Positions 43,783-52,437 are shown, counted from the first letter of the stretch. The stretch is DNA of 64,000 nucleotides from Desulfoscipio geothermicus DSM 3669 (GCF_900115975.1 NZ_FOYM01000014.1:38294-102293), one strand, 5' to 3'. Notes: generated by a model not told the origin, from the sequence alone. Translations and numbers: made by a program.

Positions 43783-45627
43783 ATGTGCGGAATTGCAGGC
43801 TGGATAGATTGGGAAGAAGACCTTACCCGACAGCGTAATATTGTGGAGGCCATGAATGAAACCCAGGCCAACCGCGGTCCCGACGCCGCCGGGGTCTGGC
43901 TTTCGCCGCGGGCCGCTCTGGCGCACCGCCGTTTGACAGTGGTTGATCCGGCGGGCGGCGGACAGCCCATGACCCGGCGGCGGGGCGAAAAAGAGTATAT
44001 CATCACTTATAACGGAGAGCTGTATAACACGCCGGAACTGCGACGGGAACTGTCTGCGCGCGGGTACACTTTTCAAGGACACTCGGATACGGAAGTGCTG
44101 TTGGTATCTTACGTGGAATGGGGTCCCCGGTGCGTGGAGTATCTAAACGGTATTTACGCCTTTGCCGTCTGGAGCGAGGCCGACCGGTGCCTCTTTATGG
44201 CTCGCGATCGTTTGGGAGTGAAGCCTCTTTTTTATACCCGGCGGGGGAGCGCCTTTATTTTCGGCTCCGAGTTGAAATCTTTGCTGGCTCATCCGGCGGT
44301 GCAGCCGAAACTGGGCACCGATGGACTGGCTGAAGTTTTAATTATGTGTCCCAGCCGCTCGCCAGGACACGGGGTTTTTCATAATATATTGGAGTTAAAG
44401 CCGGGGTATTGCCTGTTGTATGATCAAAATGGCTTGCAACTGCGCCGGTATTGGGCACTGGAAAGCAAACCGCATGAAGACGACCTGGAAACCACCGTTA
44501 CCACGGTGCGAGACCTTTTCCAGGATGCGGTGGAGAGGCAGCTGGTGGCCGACGTCCCTGTCTGTACGCTATTGTCCGGGGGGCTTGATTCCAGCGCTAT
44601 TACGGCCTTTGCCGCCGAATCGTTTTTCCGGGGCGGTATGGGTAATTTACATACCTGGTCAGTGGACTTTGCTGAAAACGACCGGTATTTTGAGGCCAGT
44701 GTATTTCAACCCAATTCTGATGCCCCGTGGGTGCGGCGTGTGTCGAATTACCTGGGTACCGTTCACCACCCGGTAATAATTGACACTCCTGAACTGGTGG
44801 ATGCCTTGACGGTGGCCGTACGGGCGCGCGACCTGCCCGGCATGGCCGACGTGGATGCATCTCTGTACTTGTTTTCCCGCGCGGTTAAAGAGGAAGCTAC
44901 CGTGGCCCTCTCGGGGGAGTGCGCCGACGAGGTCTTCGGGGGCTACCCCTGGTTTCATAGACCGGAGGTGTTGACGGAGGGCACTTTTCCCTGGATGCGG
45001 TCCCTGGAAAGGCGTGAGCAGCTGCTTGCCCCCGAGGTGGTGGATTGGATTCGGCCTCGGGAATACGTGGACCGGCGGTACCGGGAAACCCTGGCTGAGG
45101 TTCCACACCTGCCCGGTGAGAACCCACGCGAGGCCCGCATGCGTGAACTGCTATACCTGACTTTAAACTGGTTCATGGCCACGCTGCTGGACCGCAAGGA
45201 CCGCATGAGTATGGCCGTCGGTTTGGAAGTGCGGGTCCCGTTCTGCGATCACCGGCTGGTGGAATATGTATGGAACATTCCCTGGGAAATGAAAACCCTG
45301 GGTGGCATGGCTAAAGGAATTTTGCGCCGCGCCCTGGCCGGTATCTTGCCCGAAGAAGTGCTTCACCGGCGTAAAAGCCCGTACCCCAAAACCCATAATC
45401 CAAATTATCTGGAGGCCGTGCGTCAGCAGCTTGTGGAAATCCTGGCGGATACGGAGTCGCCGCTACTTGAGCTGATCAATGTGGAGGCCGTGCGTGCCAT
45501 GGTCAGCGCCGGCCAATTGTCTTTTAAACAGCCCTTTTTCGGCCAGTTGATGACCGACGCACAGTTCTTTGCTTATCTTATTCAATTGGACTACTGGTTG
45601 AGAGAGTATAATGTGCAGATAAAGTGA
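43783..45627 (+). CDS. asnB: Glutamine-hydrolysing asparagine synthetase B
   Basis: 614 residues. The class II amidotransferase domain starts with Cys2 after Met removal (MCGIAGW), followed by RGPDA and the YNGELYN segment. The synthetase domain has the pyrophosphatase loop LLSGGLDSSAIT (about 265-275) and SGECADEVFGGYPW. It makes asparagine from aspartate, glutamine and ATP. ATG follows GGGAGGG. It is transcribed away from the glutamate synthase operon and ends at a 58-bp palindrome. Its leader carries an ANTAR-type hairpin/terminator, linking it to the other nitrogen genes. Confidence 0.95.
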   Translation: MCGIAGWIDWEEDLTRQRNIVEAMNETQANRGPDAAGVWLSPRAALAHRRLTVVDPAGGGQPMTRRRGEKEYIITYNGELYNTPELRRELSARGYTFQGHSDTEVLLVSYVEWGPRCVEYLNGIYAFAVWSEADRCLFMARDRLGVKPLFYTRRGSAFIFGSELKSLLAHPAVQPKLGTDGLAEVLIMCPSRSPGHGVFHNILELKPGYCLLYDQNGLQLRRYWALESKPHEDDLETTVTTVRDLFQDAVERQLVADVPVCTLLSGGLDSSAITAFAAESFFRGGMGNLHTWSVDFAENDRYFEASVFQPNSDAPWVRRVSNYLGTVHHPVIIDTPELVDALTVAVRARDLPGMADVDASLYLFSRAVKEEATVALSGECADEVFGGYPWFHRPEVLTEGTFPWMRSLERREQLLAPEVVDWIRPREYVDRRYRETLAEVPHLPGENPREARMRELLYLTLNWFMATLLDRKDRMSMAVGLEVRVPFCDHRLVEYVWNIPWEMKTLGGMAKGILRRALAGILPEEVLHRRKSPYPKTHNPNYLEAVRQQLVEILADTESPLLELINVEAVRAMVSAGQLSFKQPFFGQLMTDAQFFAYLIQLDYWLREYNVQIK

Positions 45628-45647
45628 GGTTTTGCAGTAAAACTTTT

Positions 45648-45705
45648 GGTGCCGGGTGTTGAAAGTTGAAAGGTTGCAACCTTTCAACTTTCAACACCCG
45701 GCACC
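45648..45705 (+). terminator. 58-bp perfect palindrome, probable terminator of asnB
   Basis: Two 29-base arms are exactly complementary with no spacer (left arm begins GGTGCCGGGTGTTGAAAG, centre GGTTGCAACC). On the plus strand it is followed by TCTTTTCTTTTTTT, which fits termination of asnB; on the minus strand only a short T run follows the glutamate synthase subunit. The length and perfection exceed ordinary terminators. Confidence 0.75.
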
Positions 45706-45722
45706 GTGGCTCTTTTCTTTTT

Positions 45723-46571
45723 TTAATATGCGTATATTTTGCCGTAAGGTCGTTTGGATACCGGCAACAGCTTGATGAACGGTCCCTGTAAAATTTCTTC
45801 TGGGTTGGCGTCAAAGTGCCGGCAATATTCCACCACGTAGTTGCGGATGATTTCCTTATCCTTTTCATCCAGCGGGCGTATGCCCACTTCCCGGCCCAGT
45901 TGATGCTGCTCCACATGGCCTCGGAGGTAAATTACCCCGCCGTGCATGCCGGTGCCGATATAATTGGCCCGGTGCAAATCATTTTCCTGCAAGGTCAGGC
46001 CCAGCAAAATGAGGATGCCTCCGGCCATGTATTCGCCCAGAAAGTCCTGGGCCGTACCACCGATCACCAGCACAGGCACCTTGTCCCGGTATTCCTTCAT
46101 ATGAATAGCCGCCCGGTAACCCACATTATCCCTAATAAATATCCGACCGCCGCGCATGGACATGGCCGCCACGTCCCCCGCGCGACCGTGGACGATTATT
46201 TCCCCCGCGTCCATGGTATTGCCTACACCGTCCTGGGCGTTTCCGTGCACTATGATGCGGTGGCCGTTCAGAAAAGCGCCAAGGTCGTTGCCCGGAAAGT
46301 TATTGATTTCAATGGTTACTTTTTCACGTCCGGGATCATATAACCGGGTACCGATGTACCGCTGTCCGAAAACATTGTTGATAACTATTCTGGAAACACC
46401 ATGCTGTAAGCTTTCTCTGAGCAAATCGTTCAATTCTTTATGCTTCAACCCCCGGGCGTCGATCACGGCCTTTGTTTCATTAATATCGGCGTATTCCAAT
46501 AGTTTGCTCACCGGCATTAGGCCGTCCAGAAAATTATCGCGCATGCCGAATTTGACATTCAAACCATTCAT
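45723..46571 (-). CDS. Glutamate synthase subunit, GXGXG domain (GltB3-like)
   Basis: 282 residues corresponding to the C-terminal beta-helix domain of the glutamate synthase large subunit. Repeated G-x-x-G-x-x-x-x-G turns are visible (NNFPGNDLGAFLNGHRIIV, GNTMDAGEIIVHGRAGDV, GGRIFIRDNVGYRAAIHM). In split enzymes this domain is a separate protein needed to keep the ammonia tunnel and interdomain contacts. It is the last gene of a five-gene operon, four bases after the FMN subunit. The product glutamate would come from the assembled complex. Confidence 0.9.
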   Translation of the reverse strand: MNGLNVKFGMRDNFLDGLMPVSKLLEYADINETKAVIDARGLKHKELNDLLRESLQHGVSRIVINNVFGQRYIGTRLYDPGREKVTIEINNFPGNDLGAFLNGHRIIVHGNAQDGVGNTMDAGEIIVHGRAGDVAAMSMRGGRIFIRDNVGYRAAIHMKEYRDKVPVLVIGGTAQDFLGEYMAGGILILLGLTLQENDLHRANYIGTGMHGGVIYLRGHVEQHQLGREVGIRPLDEKDKEIIRNYVVEYCRHFDANPEEILQGPFIKLLPVSKRPYGKIYAY

Positions 46572-46575
46572 GATA

Positions 46576-48093
46576 TCACTCCCCCGCTCCTTTTACGCCC
46601 AGGACATCCAGCTCCCATGCTTCCAGTCCCACGCCACGCAGGTGATCCCGGTTGCCCCGCAGGCTCTCAATGGCGTTGATACCCATACCGCCCAGTAATT
46701 CTTGGATTTCGTGGCTCCAGCTCTTCAAGAGATTAACTAACTTGCGCGTAGCTATCTCGGGGTTCAGCCTTTTTGTCAAATAGGGGTTCTGGGTACAAAT
46801 GCCCCAGTTGCATTTGCCGGTATAGCATTTATGACAAAGCGTGCAGCCCATGGCCACCAGGGCGGCCGTTCCGATGTATACGGCATCGGCGCCCAGGGCA
46901 ATGGCTTTGATGGCATCGGTGGAACACCTGATACCCCCGGCGGCCAGGATGGAACACTTGTGCCGGATACCCTCGTCCCGGAGCCGCTTATCTACAGCGG
47001 CCAGGGCCAGTTCCATGGGAATGCCTACGTTGTCCCTGGTGGCCAGAGGCGCCGCGCCCGTGCCGCCCCTGATGCCGTCGATGGCCACGATGTCCGCGCC
47101 CGCCCGCACGATGCCGGAGGCGATGGCGGCCACATTATGCACTGCGGCGATTTTAACTGAAACCGGCTTTTCGTAATTGGTGGTCTCCTTCAGGGCATAA
47201 ATCAGCATGGACAGATCTTCGATGGAATAAATGTCGTGCTGGGGCGCCGGAGACAGCGCGTCCGTTCCCTGGGGGATCATCCTGGTCCTGGCTATGTCTG
47301 CGGAAACTTTTTCGCCCGGCAGGTGTCCCCCGATCCCGGGCTTGGCGCCTTGGCCGATTTTTATTTCAATAATCCGGGCGCTGTTTAAATATTCGGGATC
47401 GACACCGAACCGCCCGCTGGCGCATTGCACGATGGCACTGACGCCGAATTCCTCCCGCATGTGGGCCGGTAAACCGCCTTCGCCGGTGTTAAACAGGGTG
47501 CCGAACTCCCTGGCCGCAGTGGCCAGTGATTTGTAAGCCGGGTAACTGATGGCACCCAGGGACATAGCCGAAAACACCAGCGGGGTACTGATCGGCACAT
47601 TGGGATGCAGGCCGGATTCCAACCGGGGCAGGCCGTCGTTGTCATAAGTTACTTGCAAGGTGTCCGGCTTTTTGCCTAAAAAGGTTTTTAGTTCCATAGG
47701 CTCCCGCAGCGGGTCGATTGAAGGGTTGGTAACCTGGGAGGCGTTCAACACCAGGTGGTCCCAGTAAATTCTGTAAGGCCGGTCGTTGCCGCTGCCGGTT
47801 AAAACCACGCCGCCCGTCTCGGCCTGCTTTTTCAGGTTTTGCAATTTATCCCTGGTCCAACTGCAGTTGGGCCGGTAGTCCGCTGTACGGGGCTGGACGT
47901 GCAGGGCATTGGTGGGGCAGAGGACCACGCAGCGCTGGCAGCCAACGCAGGCTTCCTCGGTGGTGAACAATCTGTCCAGTTCCCCGTCGTATTCGTGCAC
48001 CTGGTTGGCGCATTGCCTTTCGCAGACCCGGCAGCGGATGCATCTATCTTCCAATCTTTTCACGGTGAATTCGGGTAGTAGGTAAGAATACAT
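46576..48093 (-). CDS. Glutamate synthase FMN-binding subunit with two ferredoxin motifs (GltB2-like)
   Basis: 505 residues. The N-terminus carries two [4Fe-4S] motifs (CIRCRVCERQC, CVGCQRCVVLCP). The rest is the central/FMN synthase domain with IEIKIGQGAKPGIGGHLPG, DIVAIDGIRGGTGAAP and the cluster cysteines CTLCHKCYTGKCNWGIC near the end. It converts 2-oxoglutarate plus ammonia to glutamate with electrons from ferredoxin or the flavoprotein encoded upstream. ATG at 48091-48093 follows AAGGGTG; GTG at 48102 lacks a site. It lies between the amidotransferase and GXGXG genes, as in archaeal and clostridial split enzymes. Confidence 0.93.
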   Translation of the reverse strand: MYSYLLPEFTVKRLEDRCIRCRVCERQCANQVHEYDGELDRLFTTEEACVGCQRCVVLCPTNALHVQPRTADYRPNCSWTRDKLQNLKKQAETGGVVLTGSGNDRPYRIYWDHLVLNASQVTNPSIDPLREPMELKTFLGKKPDTLQVTYDNDGLPRLESGLHPNVPISTPLVFSAMSLGAISYPAYKSLATAAREFGTLFNTGEGGLPAHMREEFGVSAIVQCASGRFGVDPEYLNSARIIEIKIGQGAKPGIGGHLPGEKVSADIARTRMIPQGTDALSPAPQHDIYSIEDLSMLIYALKETTNYEKPVSVKIAAVHNVAAIASGIVRAGADIVAIDGIRGGTGAAPLATRDNVGIPMELALAAVDKRLRDEGIRHKCSILAAGGIRCSTDAIKAIALGADAVYIGTAALVAMGCTLCHKCYTGKCNWGICTQNPYLTKRLNPEIATRKLVNLLKSWSHEIQELLGGMGINAIESLRGNRDHLRGVGLEAWELDVLGVKGAGE

Positions 48094-48104
48094 TTTGATC
48101 ACCC

Positions 48105-49250
48105 TTAAATAGATTTATTTAAACTCAATAAATGGTCCCGGGAGTGCAATCTGACTACCACCGGTTCTCCGCCCGGCGGCGTCCAGGCCAGTTCCAGGTC
48201 CGGGCAGACGGCCCTGATGGAGGCCTCTTCGGAGGACAGGAAAACCAGGTCACCCTTGGCCCCGGCCGTGATGGGCCGCAGTCTGATCCGGTCCGTCAGG
48301 CCGACCATTTCGTTGTGATGAGCGATAATCACAGTGAAGGGGCCGTTCATCAAAAGGGGCGCATAGGTCATGCGCAAGGCGGTATAAAGCTCTCGCTGGT
48401 CTTTGTCCATGCGCTCGATGGTCTCCCACATGGGCGGGGCGAATATCCTGGCGACCAGTTCAATAGGCAGCTTTTGTCTTCTTAATAATAAATCGACGGC
48501 GTAGGCCAGCACCTCGGTGTCGGTATGCAGTGTGCAGTAATAATTAAACATTTCCAGGTATCTCCGGTTGGTGCCGTAGGAAGATATTTCACCGTTGTGC
48601 ACCACGGTCCAGTCCAGGATGTTGAACGGGTGGGCGCCTCCCCACCAGCCCGGCGTATTGGTGGGAAACCGGCTGTGCACCGTCCATATATAACCCTGAT
48701 ATAGTTTGTCCAGCATGAAGTAATCAGCGATTTCTTCCGGGAACCCGACGCCTTTAAATACGCCCACGTCTTTGCCGGAGGAGAACACATAGGCATCTTC
48801 CACACAGGTGTTCAGGTACATTACCTTGTTTACCACATACTCATCATCGGTAACCGTCTGGTCTTCGCTCTTTTTTTGCGGGGCCACAAAGTAGCGCCAG
48901 ACAATGGGCGGAAAAAAGACGTTAATTTCGGGGTTGGTGGGGATCTCCTCATCGTAAACCACGTAAAAGTGTTCTTTTAAAAACGCTTCCACTTCATGCT
49001 TGGCCCTTAAATTCTGGTTCTGGAACATTATGTGCAAGGCGTAGTAGTCCTTGTATTCAGGGTAGAGGCCGTATATGGCGAAACCGCCGCCCAGACCGCT
49101 GCCCCGGACTTTCATGTTTTTAATGGCGTTTATGGCCATTTCCCCGCCAAACCGCCGGCCGCTGATATTCATTACTCCGAAAAGGCCGCAGGCGTCCATA
49201 TCCTTTTCGGGTACCATTCTTTCGCTCGGGAAATATTTTTGTACTAGCAT
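48105..49250 (-). CDS. Glutamate synthase glutamine amidotransferase subunit (GltB1-like)
   Basis: 381 residues of class II amidotransferase fold. The nucleophile is expected to be Cys in DMDACGLFGVM, which is not at position 2, so the protein needs processing of about 20 N-terminal residues or a later start; MVPEKDMDACG offers none ending in MC. Other landmarks are GSGLGGGFAIYG, HSRFPTNTPGWWGGAHPF and VVHNGEISSYGTNR. It releases ammonia from glutamine for the FMN subunit. It directly adjoins the flavoprotein gene (stop and start are one base apart). Confidence 0.9.
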   Translation of the reverse strand: MLVQKYFPSERMVPEKDMDACGLFGVMNISGRRFGGEMAINAIKNMKVRGSGLGGGFAIYGLYPEYKDYYALHIMFQNQNLRAKHEVEAFLKEHFYVVYDEEIPTNPEINVFFPPIVWRYFVAPQKKSEDQTVTDDEYVVNKVMYLNTCVEDAYVFSSGKDVGVFKGVGFPEEIADYFMLDKLYQGYIWTVHSRFPTNTPGWWGGAHPFNILDWTVVHNGEISSYGTNRRYLEMFNYYCTLHTDTEVLAYAVDLLLRRQKLPIELVARIFAPPMWETIERMDKDQRELYTALRMTYAPLLMNGPFTVIIAHHNEMVGLTDRIRLRPITAGAKGDLVFLSSEEASIRAVCPDLELAWTPPGGEPVVVRLHSRDHLLSLNKSI

Positions 49251-50540
49251 TTATACCACTCCCAGAATCACTTCGTTTTCTAATAGCTGCCACCGCATAT
49301 CATCCGGCAGGTTGCTGTACCCGAAACTTGTACTGAGAAGTTCCTGCCGGAAACCGCGCACGTCGATTTCCCTGCGCATCAGGTTGAGGAATATGCCGGC
49401 CCGGGCAATTTGGCCGGCCAGCACAAATCCTTTTATCCGGCCGTCCCGGTTTAGCACAAATTTGCGGTAGGTTTTCTGTTGTTCATCAACGGCAGCAATA
49501 ATTTCCCAGTCGCCGCCGCCGGAGCCGGTGATGTTCAGGCCGGCGTTGATCAGGTTGAGATCGAAAAAGTGCATGGCGTTCATGCTGGTGCCCCAGGTAT
49601 ACTCCCTTTCCAGGCCGGCCATGTTGAAAGCCGCTATCCGGCCGCCCCGGTATGCGTTGGGCCACAGGGGCAGGGGATGGGTTTCACCCGTAACGAAGTT
49701 ATAGGTGGAGGCGCAGTCCCCGCAGGCGTAAACGTCCGGCGCCGAAGTCTGCATGTTCCGGTTTACCACAATGCCCCGGTTGATTTTGATGTCCGTTCCT
49801 TCCGCCAGTTCCACCCGGGGGGTAACCCCTACGCCCACAATTAAAATATCGCAGGGAATGGTCCGGCCATCACGCAGGGTAATGTTTTCCACCCGGTCAG
49901 CACCGTGAATTTTCTCGATGGTGTTTCGGGTATTGATTTCCACTCCGGCCTCCTGGAATGTTTTCTCCACCAAGGCCGAGGCCGTTTCGTCGATTACCGG
50001 CGCCAGAAGCCTGTCGGCCAGTTCCAGCACATGTACCTGCAGGCCTTTTCTATGCAGTACTTCTGCCGCCATTAAACCGATGACCCCGCCGCCCAGGATT
50101 ACTGCGTTCTTGGCTGCAGGCAGCGTTTCTTCGATACCCAGGGCGTCATCCAGGCTGTGGAAACTGAAGACATTCTTTTTATCCAATCCCGGGATGGGCG
50201 GGAAAATTGGCCTGCCTCCGGTGGCCAGAAGCAGTTTGCCGTAACCCACCAGCCGGCCGTCGGCCAGTTCGACCCGCTTTAGGGCGGTGTCCAGCTTGAC
50301 CGCTTTATCTTCCAGTAAGTCAACTGCTGCTCGCTTATAAAAGTCCGCTGGCCGATAATACATTTTCTCCCCGGCAATTTTCCCGTCCAGGTAATAAGGA
50401 ACCAGGGCCCGGGAATAAATATGGCGGTTTTCCTCGGCTATGACGGCTATGCTGCCTGATTTATCCACGCATCTCAAACCTTCAATGCAACCCGCGGCGC
50501 CCGCGGAGTTGCCTACAATTACGTAATCATAAGCACGCAT
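49251..50540 (-). CDS. FAD-dependent pyridine nucleotide oxidoreductase
   Basis: 429 residues of the pyridine nucleotide-disulfide/NADH:rubredoxin reductase type. It has an FAD-binding N-terminus VGNSAGAAGCIEGL, a second dinucleotide-binding motif AVILGGGVIGLMAAEVL (about 145-161) and the C-terminal FAD signature DVYACGDCA. It probably feeds NAD(P)H electrons through the 4Fe-4S protein to the glutamate synthase. It lies between the ferredoxin-type gene (14-base gap) and the amidotransferase gene. No redox-active CxxC is seen in the FAD domain, so it is not a disulfide reductase. Confidence 0.9.
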   Translation of the reverse strand: MRAYDYVIVGNSAGAAGCIEGLRCVDKSGSIAVIAEENRHIYSRALVPYYLDGKIAGEKMYYRPADFYKRAAVDLLEDKAVKLDTALKRVELADGRLVGYGKLLLATGGRPIFPPIPGLDKKNVFSFHSLDDALGIEETLPAAKNAVILGGGVIGLMAAEVLHRKGLQVHVLELADRLLAPVIDETASALVEKTFQEAGVEINTRNTIEKIHGADRVENITLRDGRTIPCDILIVGVGVTPRVELAEGTDIKINRGIVVNRNMQTSAPDVYACGDCASTYNFVTGETHPLPLWPNAYRGGRIAAFNMAGLEREYTWGTSMNAMHFFDLNLINAGLNITGSGGGDWEIIAAVDEQQKTYRKFVLNRDGRIKGFVLAGQIARAGIFLNLMRREIDVRGFRQELLSTSFGYSNLPDDMRWQLLENEVILGVV

Positions 50541-50554
50541 CGTATCTCCTCCGT

Positions 50555-50995
50555 TTATTCTTCTGGCACATAGACCAGCGCTTCGTTGGGGCAGTGGCTG
50601 ACGCAGTATAGTTCATCCAGCCCCGCGCACAGGTCGCACTTGAACACTTCCCGCCGCTTTGGGTCAACAACTATGCTGCCGTAGGGGCAGGTCAGCACGC
50701 AACTGTAGCAACCCACGCATTTTTCCCGGTCGTGTACCACCCGGCCGCTGGCCGGGTCTTTGAAAAGGGCGCCGCCGATACAGGCGGCTACGCAATCCGG
50801 TTCCGCGCAGTGCCGGCACTGGATGGCGAAGGTAAGCGGCAATTTCTCTTCCACTGTTACCCGGGGAAATGGCTTTTTTTCTTCGTATAAAAATGTTTTG
50901 ATAATGTTCCGGGACCTGGAATGGGCCACGGAGCACCAGATTTCGCACAGGCGGCATCCGATGCAAACTTCCGGTTTGGCGACAACTCTTCCCAT
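50555..50995 (-). CDS. 4Fe-4S dicluster electron-transfer protein
   Basis: 146 residues with four ferredoxin-type cysteine groups: CIGCRLCEIWC, CRHCAEPDC, CVGCYSCVLTCP and CDLC...CVSHCP. The pattern is that of HycB/CooF-like electron-transfer subunits with several [4Fe-4S] clusters. As first gene of the operon it is a likely electron carrier between the FAD protein and the glutamate synthase. ATG at 50993-50995 follows GGGAGGAAG; sixteen further codons are rejected. Its leader is the largest ANTAR-type control region in the window. Confidence 0.9.
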   Translation of the reverse strand: MGRVVAKPEVCIGCRLCEIWCSVAHSRSRNIIKTFLYEEKKPFPRVTVEEKLPLTFAIQCRHCAEPDCVAACIGGALFKDPASGRVVHDREKCVGCYSCVLTCPYGSIVVDPKRREVFKCDLCAGLDELYCVSHCPNEALVYVPEE

Positions 50996-51040
50996 GCTAT
51001 ATCTTCCTCCCATAAAAGTGTAAAAAAAATTCCAGGTAAG

Positions 51041-51161
51041 CAAAATATAAAGGCCCGCAAAGCATACTCAAGTAAAAAATACGCACTGCTGCCTTACGGG
51101 CCTCATTGCCCTTGCGTGGCCGGCGCTTCCTTGGGCCGGCGCTGCAACCCGCCGTTGGGTT
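51041..51161 (-). promoter_or_regulatory. Second ANTAR-type antitermination module of the glutamate synthase operon
   Basis: Minus strand. Hairpin AACCC/GGGTT with hexaloop AACGGC (51146-51161), then GGGC/GCCC with hexaloop AATGAG (51098-51111); both have A1 and G4. Between them, an AAGGAA hexaloop hairpin with one mismatch is possible. The last arm is shared with a terminator (AGGCCCG...CGGGCCT, 51051-51103) followed by TTTATATTTT. Confidence 0.85.
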
Positions 51162-51183
51162 TGGCTATAAGATTATCCGGGAC

Positions 51184-51241
51184 AAATAAAAACGCCCCAC
51201 CAGACCTGCCTGACGGAGGTCTGAATGGGACGCCGTTGCCC
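51184..51241 (-). promoter_or_regulatory. First ANTAR-type antitermination module of the glutamate synthase operon
   Basis: Minus strand. Stem GGGC/GTCC with hexaloop AACGGC (A1, G4; 51227-51241). Its 3' arm is shared with the terminator CGTCCCATTCAGACCT...AGGTCTGGTGGGGCG followed by TTTTTATTT (51184-51232). A second such module follows 20 bases on, giving two barriers in series. Confidence 0.82.
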
Positions 51242-51264
51242 ACTAATTATTTATTCATGCATTT

Positions 51265-51292
51265 ATTATATTAGTTTACCGGCAAAATGCAA
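51265..51292 (-). promoter_or_regulatory. Promoter of the glutamate synthase operon
   Basis: TTGCAT (51287-51292) and TATAAT (51265-51270) on the minus strand, 16 bases apart; transcription would start near 51258, just ahead of the first hexaloop hairpin. Confidence 0.65.
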
Positions 51293-51330
51293 TATTTTTT
51301 GGCAAGAAAATATTGTATACATATATTTTT

Positions 51331-52437
51331 TTACTCCGCAGCCAGGTCCAGGATCCGGGCCAGGGTCTTATCCCGCCTGGCGTTGATGGCGTCGAAGTCC
51401 ATATACGGGGCATAATATTTTTCCATTTCATCATGTTCTGCCTTGGCTTGACGGATGAAAGAGATGGCCTGTTTCATGCACTCCCGGTACATTTTGCGGG
51501 CGGTGGTTTTTTCCGCCAGGTACTTTTCATTGATTATGGGGTTGACGCATTCCATGGTGTCAATAACCGTGTCCCCGGCCCGAGGGCGGAAATCGTGCGG
51601 TTCTACGGAATTGACAATGGCTGCGTCGAGGCCCGGTATTACCAGGTGATCAATTAACTCGGGTTCCAGGGCGCAGTGATATGCTTCCACGTCGAAACCC
51701 CGCATCATGGCCGCTTCCATCAGGCGGCGTACCAGGGTGTTTTTGCCGGTGCCGTCGTCTCCTTCAATAATATAGCGTTTGCCGATGTGGTCAACTATGG
51801 TGCCCAAATGGCTGACCGGGCCGTCCGGTGTGATGGCGGTGGCAAACAAATGCCGCTCCCTGGGATTGTCAGTTTGGCGCTCCCGGCCCTCGAAAATTTC
51901 GTGCGTCAGTTCCAGCACCTTGCGGTCAAAACTGCCTACATGAAAGGCGCCTGTGCCGGAGTAATAAAACTTTACTTCACCCAAAAAGATTTTGGCTGCC
52001 GCCAGGTAGGCATAAGCCCGGTTGAAAAGTCTGCCGACCTCCTTGTTGCAGGCTAAAATTTCTTTTTTGTTGGCGCGCAGCCCCTGTTCGTTCCAGTGGT
52101 CGCCGAGATGGATGATCTCATCGACCGCCCCCGGATTTTTGGGATCTACAACGTGGGGCGCCGTGCCGTCCAGCATGGCTACCTTAATGGCCGGGATGAC
52201 TACTCCGTCCAGCGACCCGTTATCCGAGGAGCAGCAATGAAATTCCACATCATAGCCCCGTTCCAACAAGGCCTCGCCTATTTTACGCATAAAAGTAGAT
52301 TTCCCCACGCCAGGACCGCCTTTGATGACAAAAATGCGGGCCGCTTCCTGCTGATCGATAATGTAGTCGTAAAAAGAATAAAAGCCCAGGCTGGTGTTAC
52401 CACCGGGAAAAACTTTTTTCAGCCTTCCCTTGGACAA
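51331..52437 (-). CDS. PRK06851-type ATPase with duplicated P-loop domain
   Basis: 368 residues made of two homologous halves. The first has an intact Walker A GGPGVGKSTFMRKIGEAL (about 37-54). The second has a degenerate GDDGTGKNTLVRRLMEA (about 225-241) in the matching place, and both halves have a parallel YDVEFHCCSSDNGSLDGVVIP or FDVEAYHCALEPELIDHLVIP stretch. The function of this family in spore formers is unknown. TTG at 52435-52437, eight bases behind AAGGGGG, is preferred to the GTG at 52464, which lacks a site. It lies downstream of the glutamate-synthase side, with K+ channel and speE-like genes upstream on the same strand. Confidence 0.85.
   Translation of the reverse strand: MSKGRLKKVFPGGNTSLGFYSFYDYIIDQQEAARIFVIKGGPGVGKSTFMRKIGEALLERGYDVEFHCCSSDNGSLDGVVIPAIKVAMLDGTAPHVVDPKNPGAVDEIIHLGDHWNEQGLRANKKEILACNKEVGRLFNRAYAYLAAAKIFLGEVKFYYSGTGAFHVGSFDRKVLELTHEIFEGRERQTDNPRERHLFATAITPDGPVSHLGTIVDHIGKRYIIEGDDGTGKNTLVRRLMEAAMMRGFDVEAYHCALEPELIDHLVIPGLDAAIVNSVEPHDFRPRAGDTVIDTMECVNPIINEKYLAEKTTARKMYRECMKQAISFIRQAKAEHDEMEKYYAPYMDFDAINARRDKTLARILDLAAE

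Noticed and set aside
43783..45627. Many long minus-strand frames opposite asnB
   Set aside because: They are antisense shadows of a G+C-rich gene with intact catalytic motifs.
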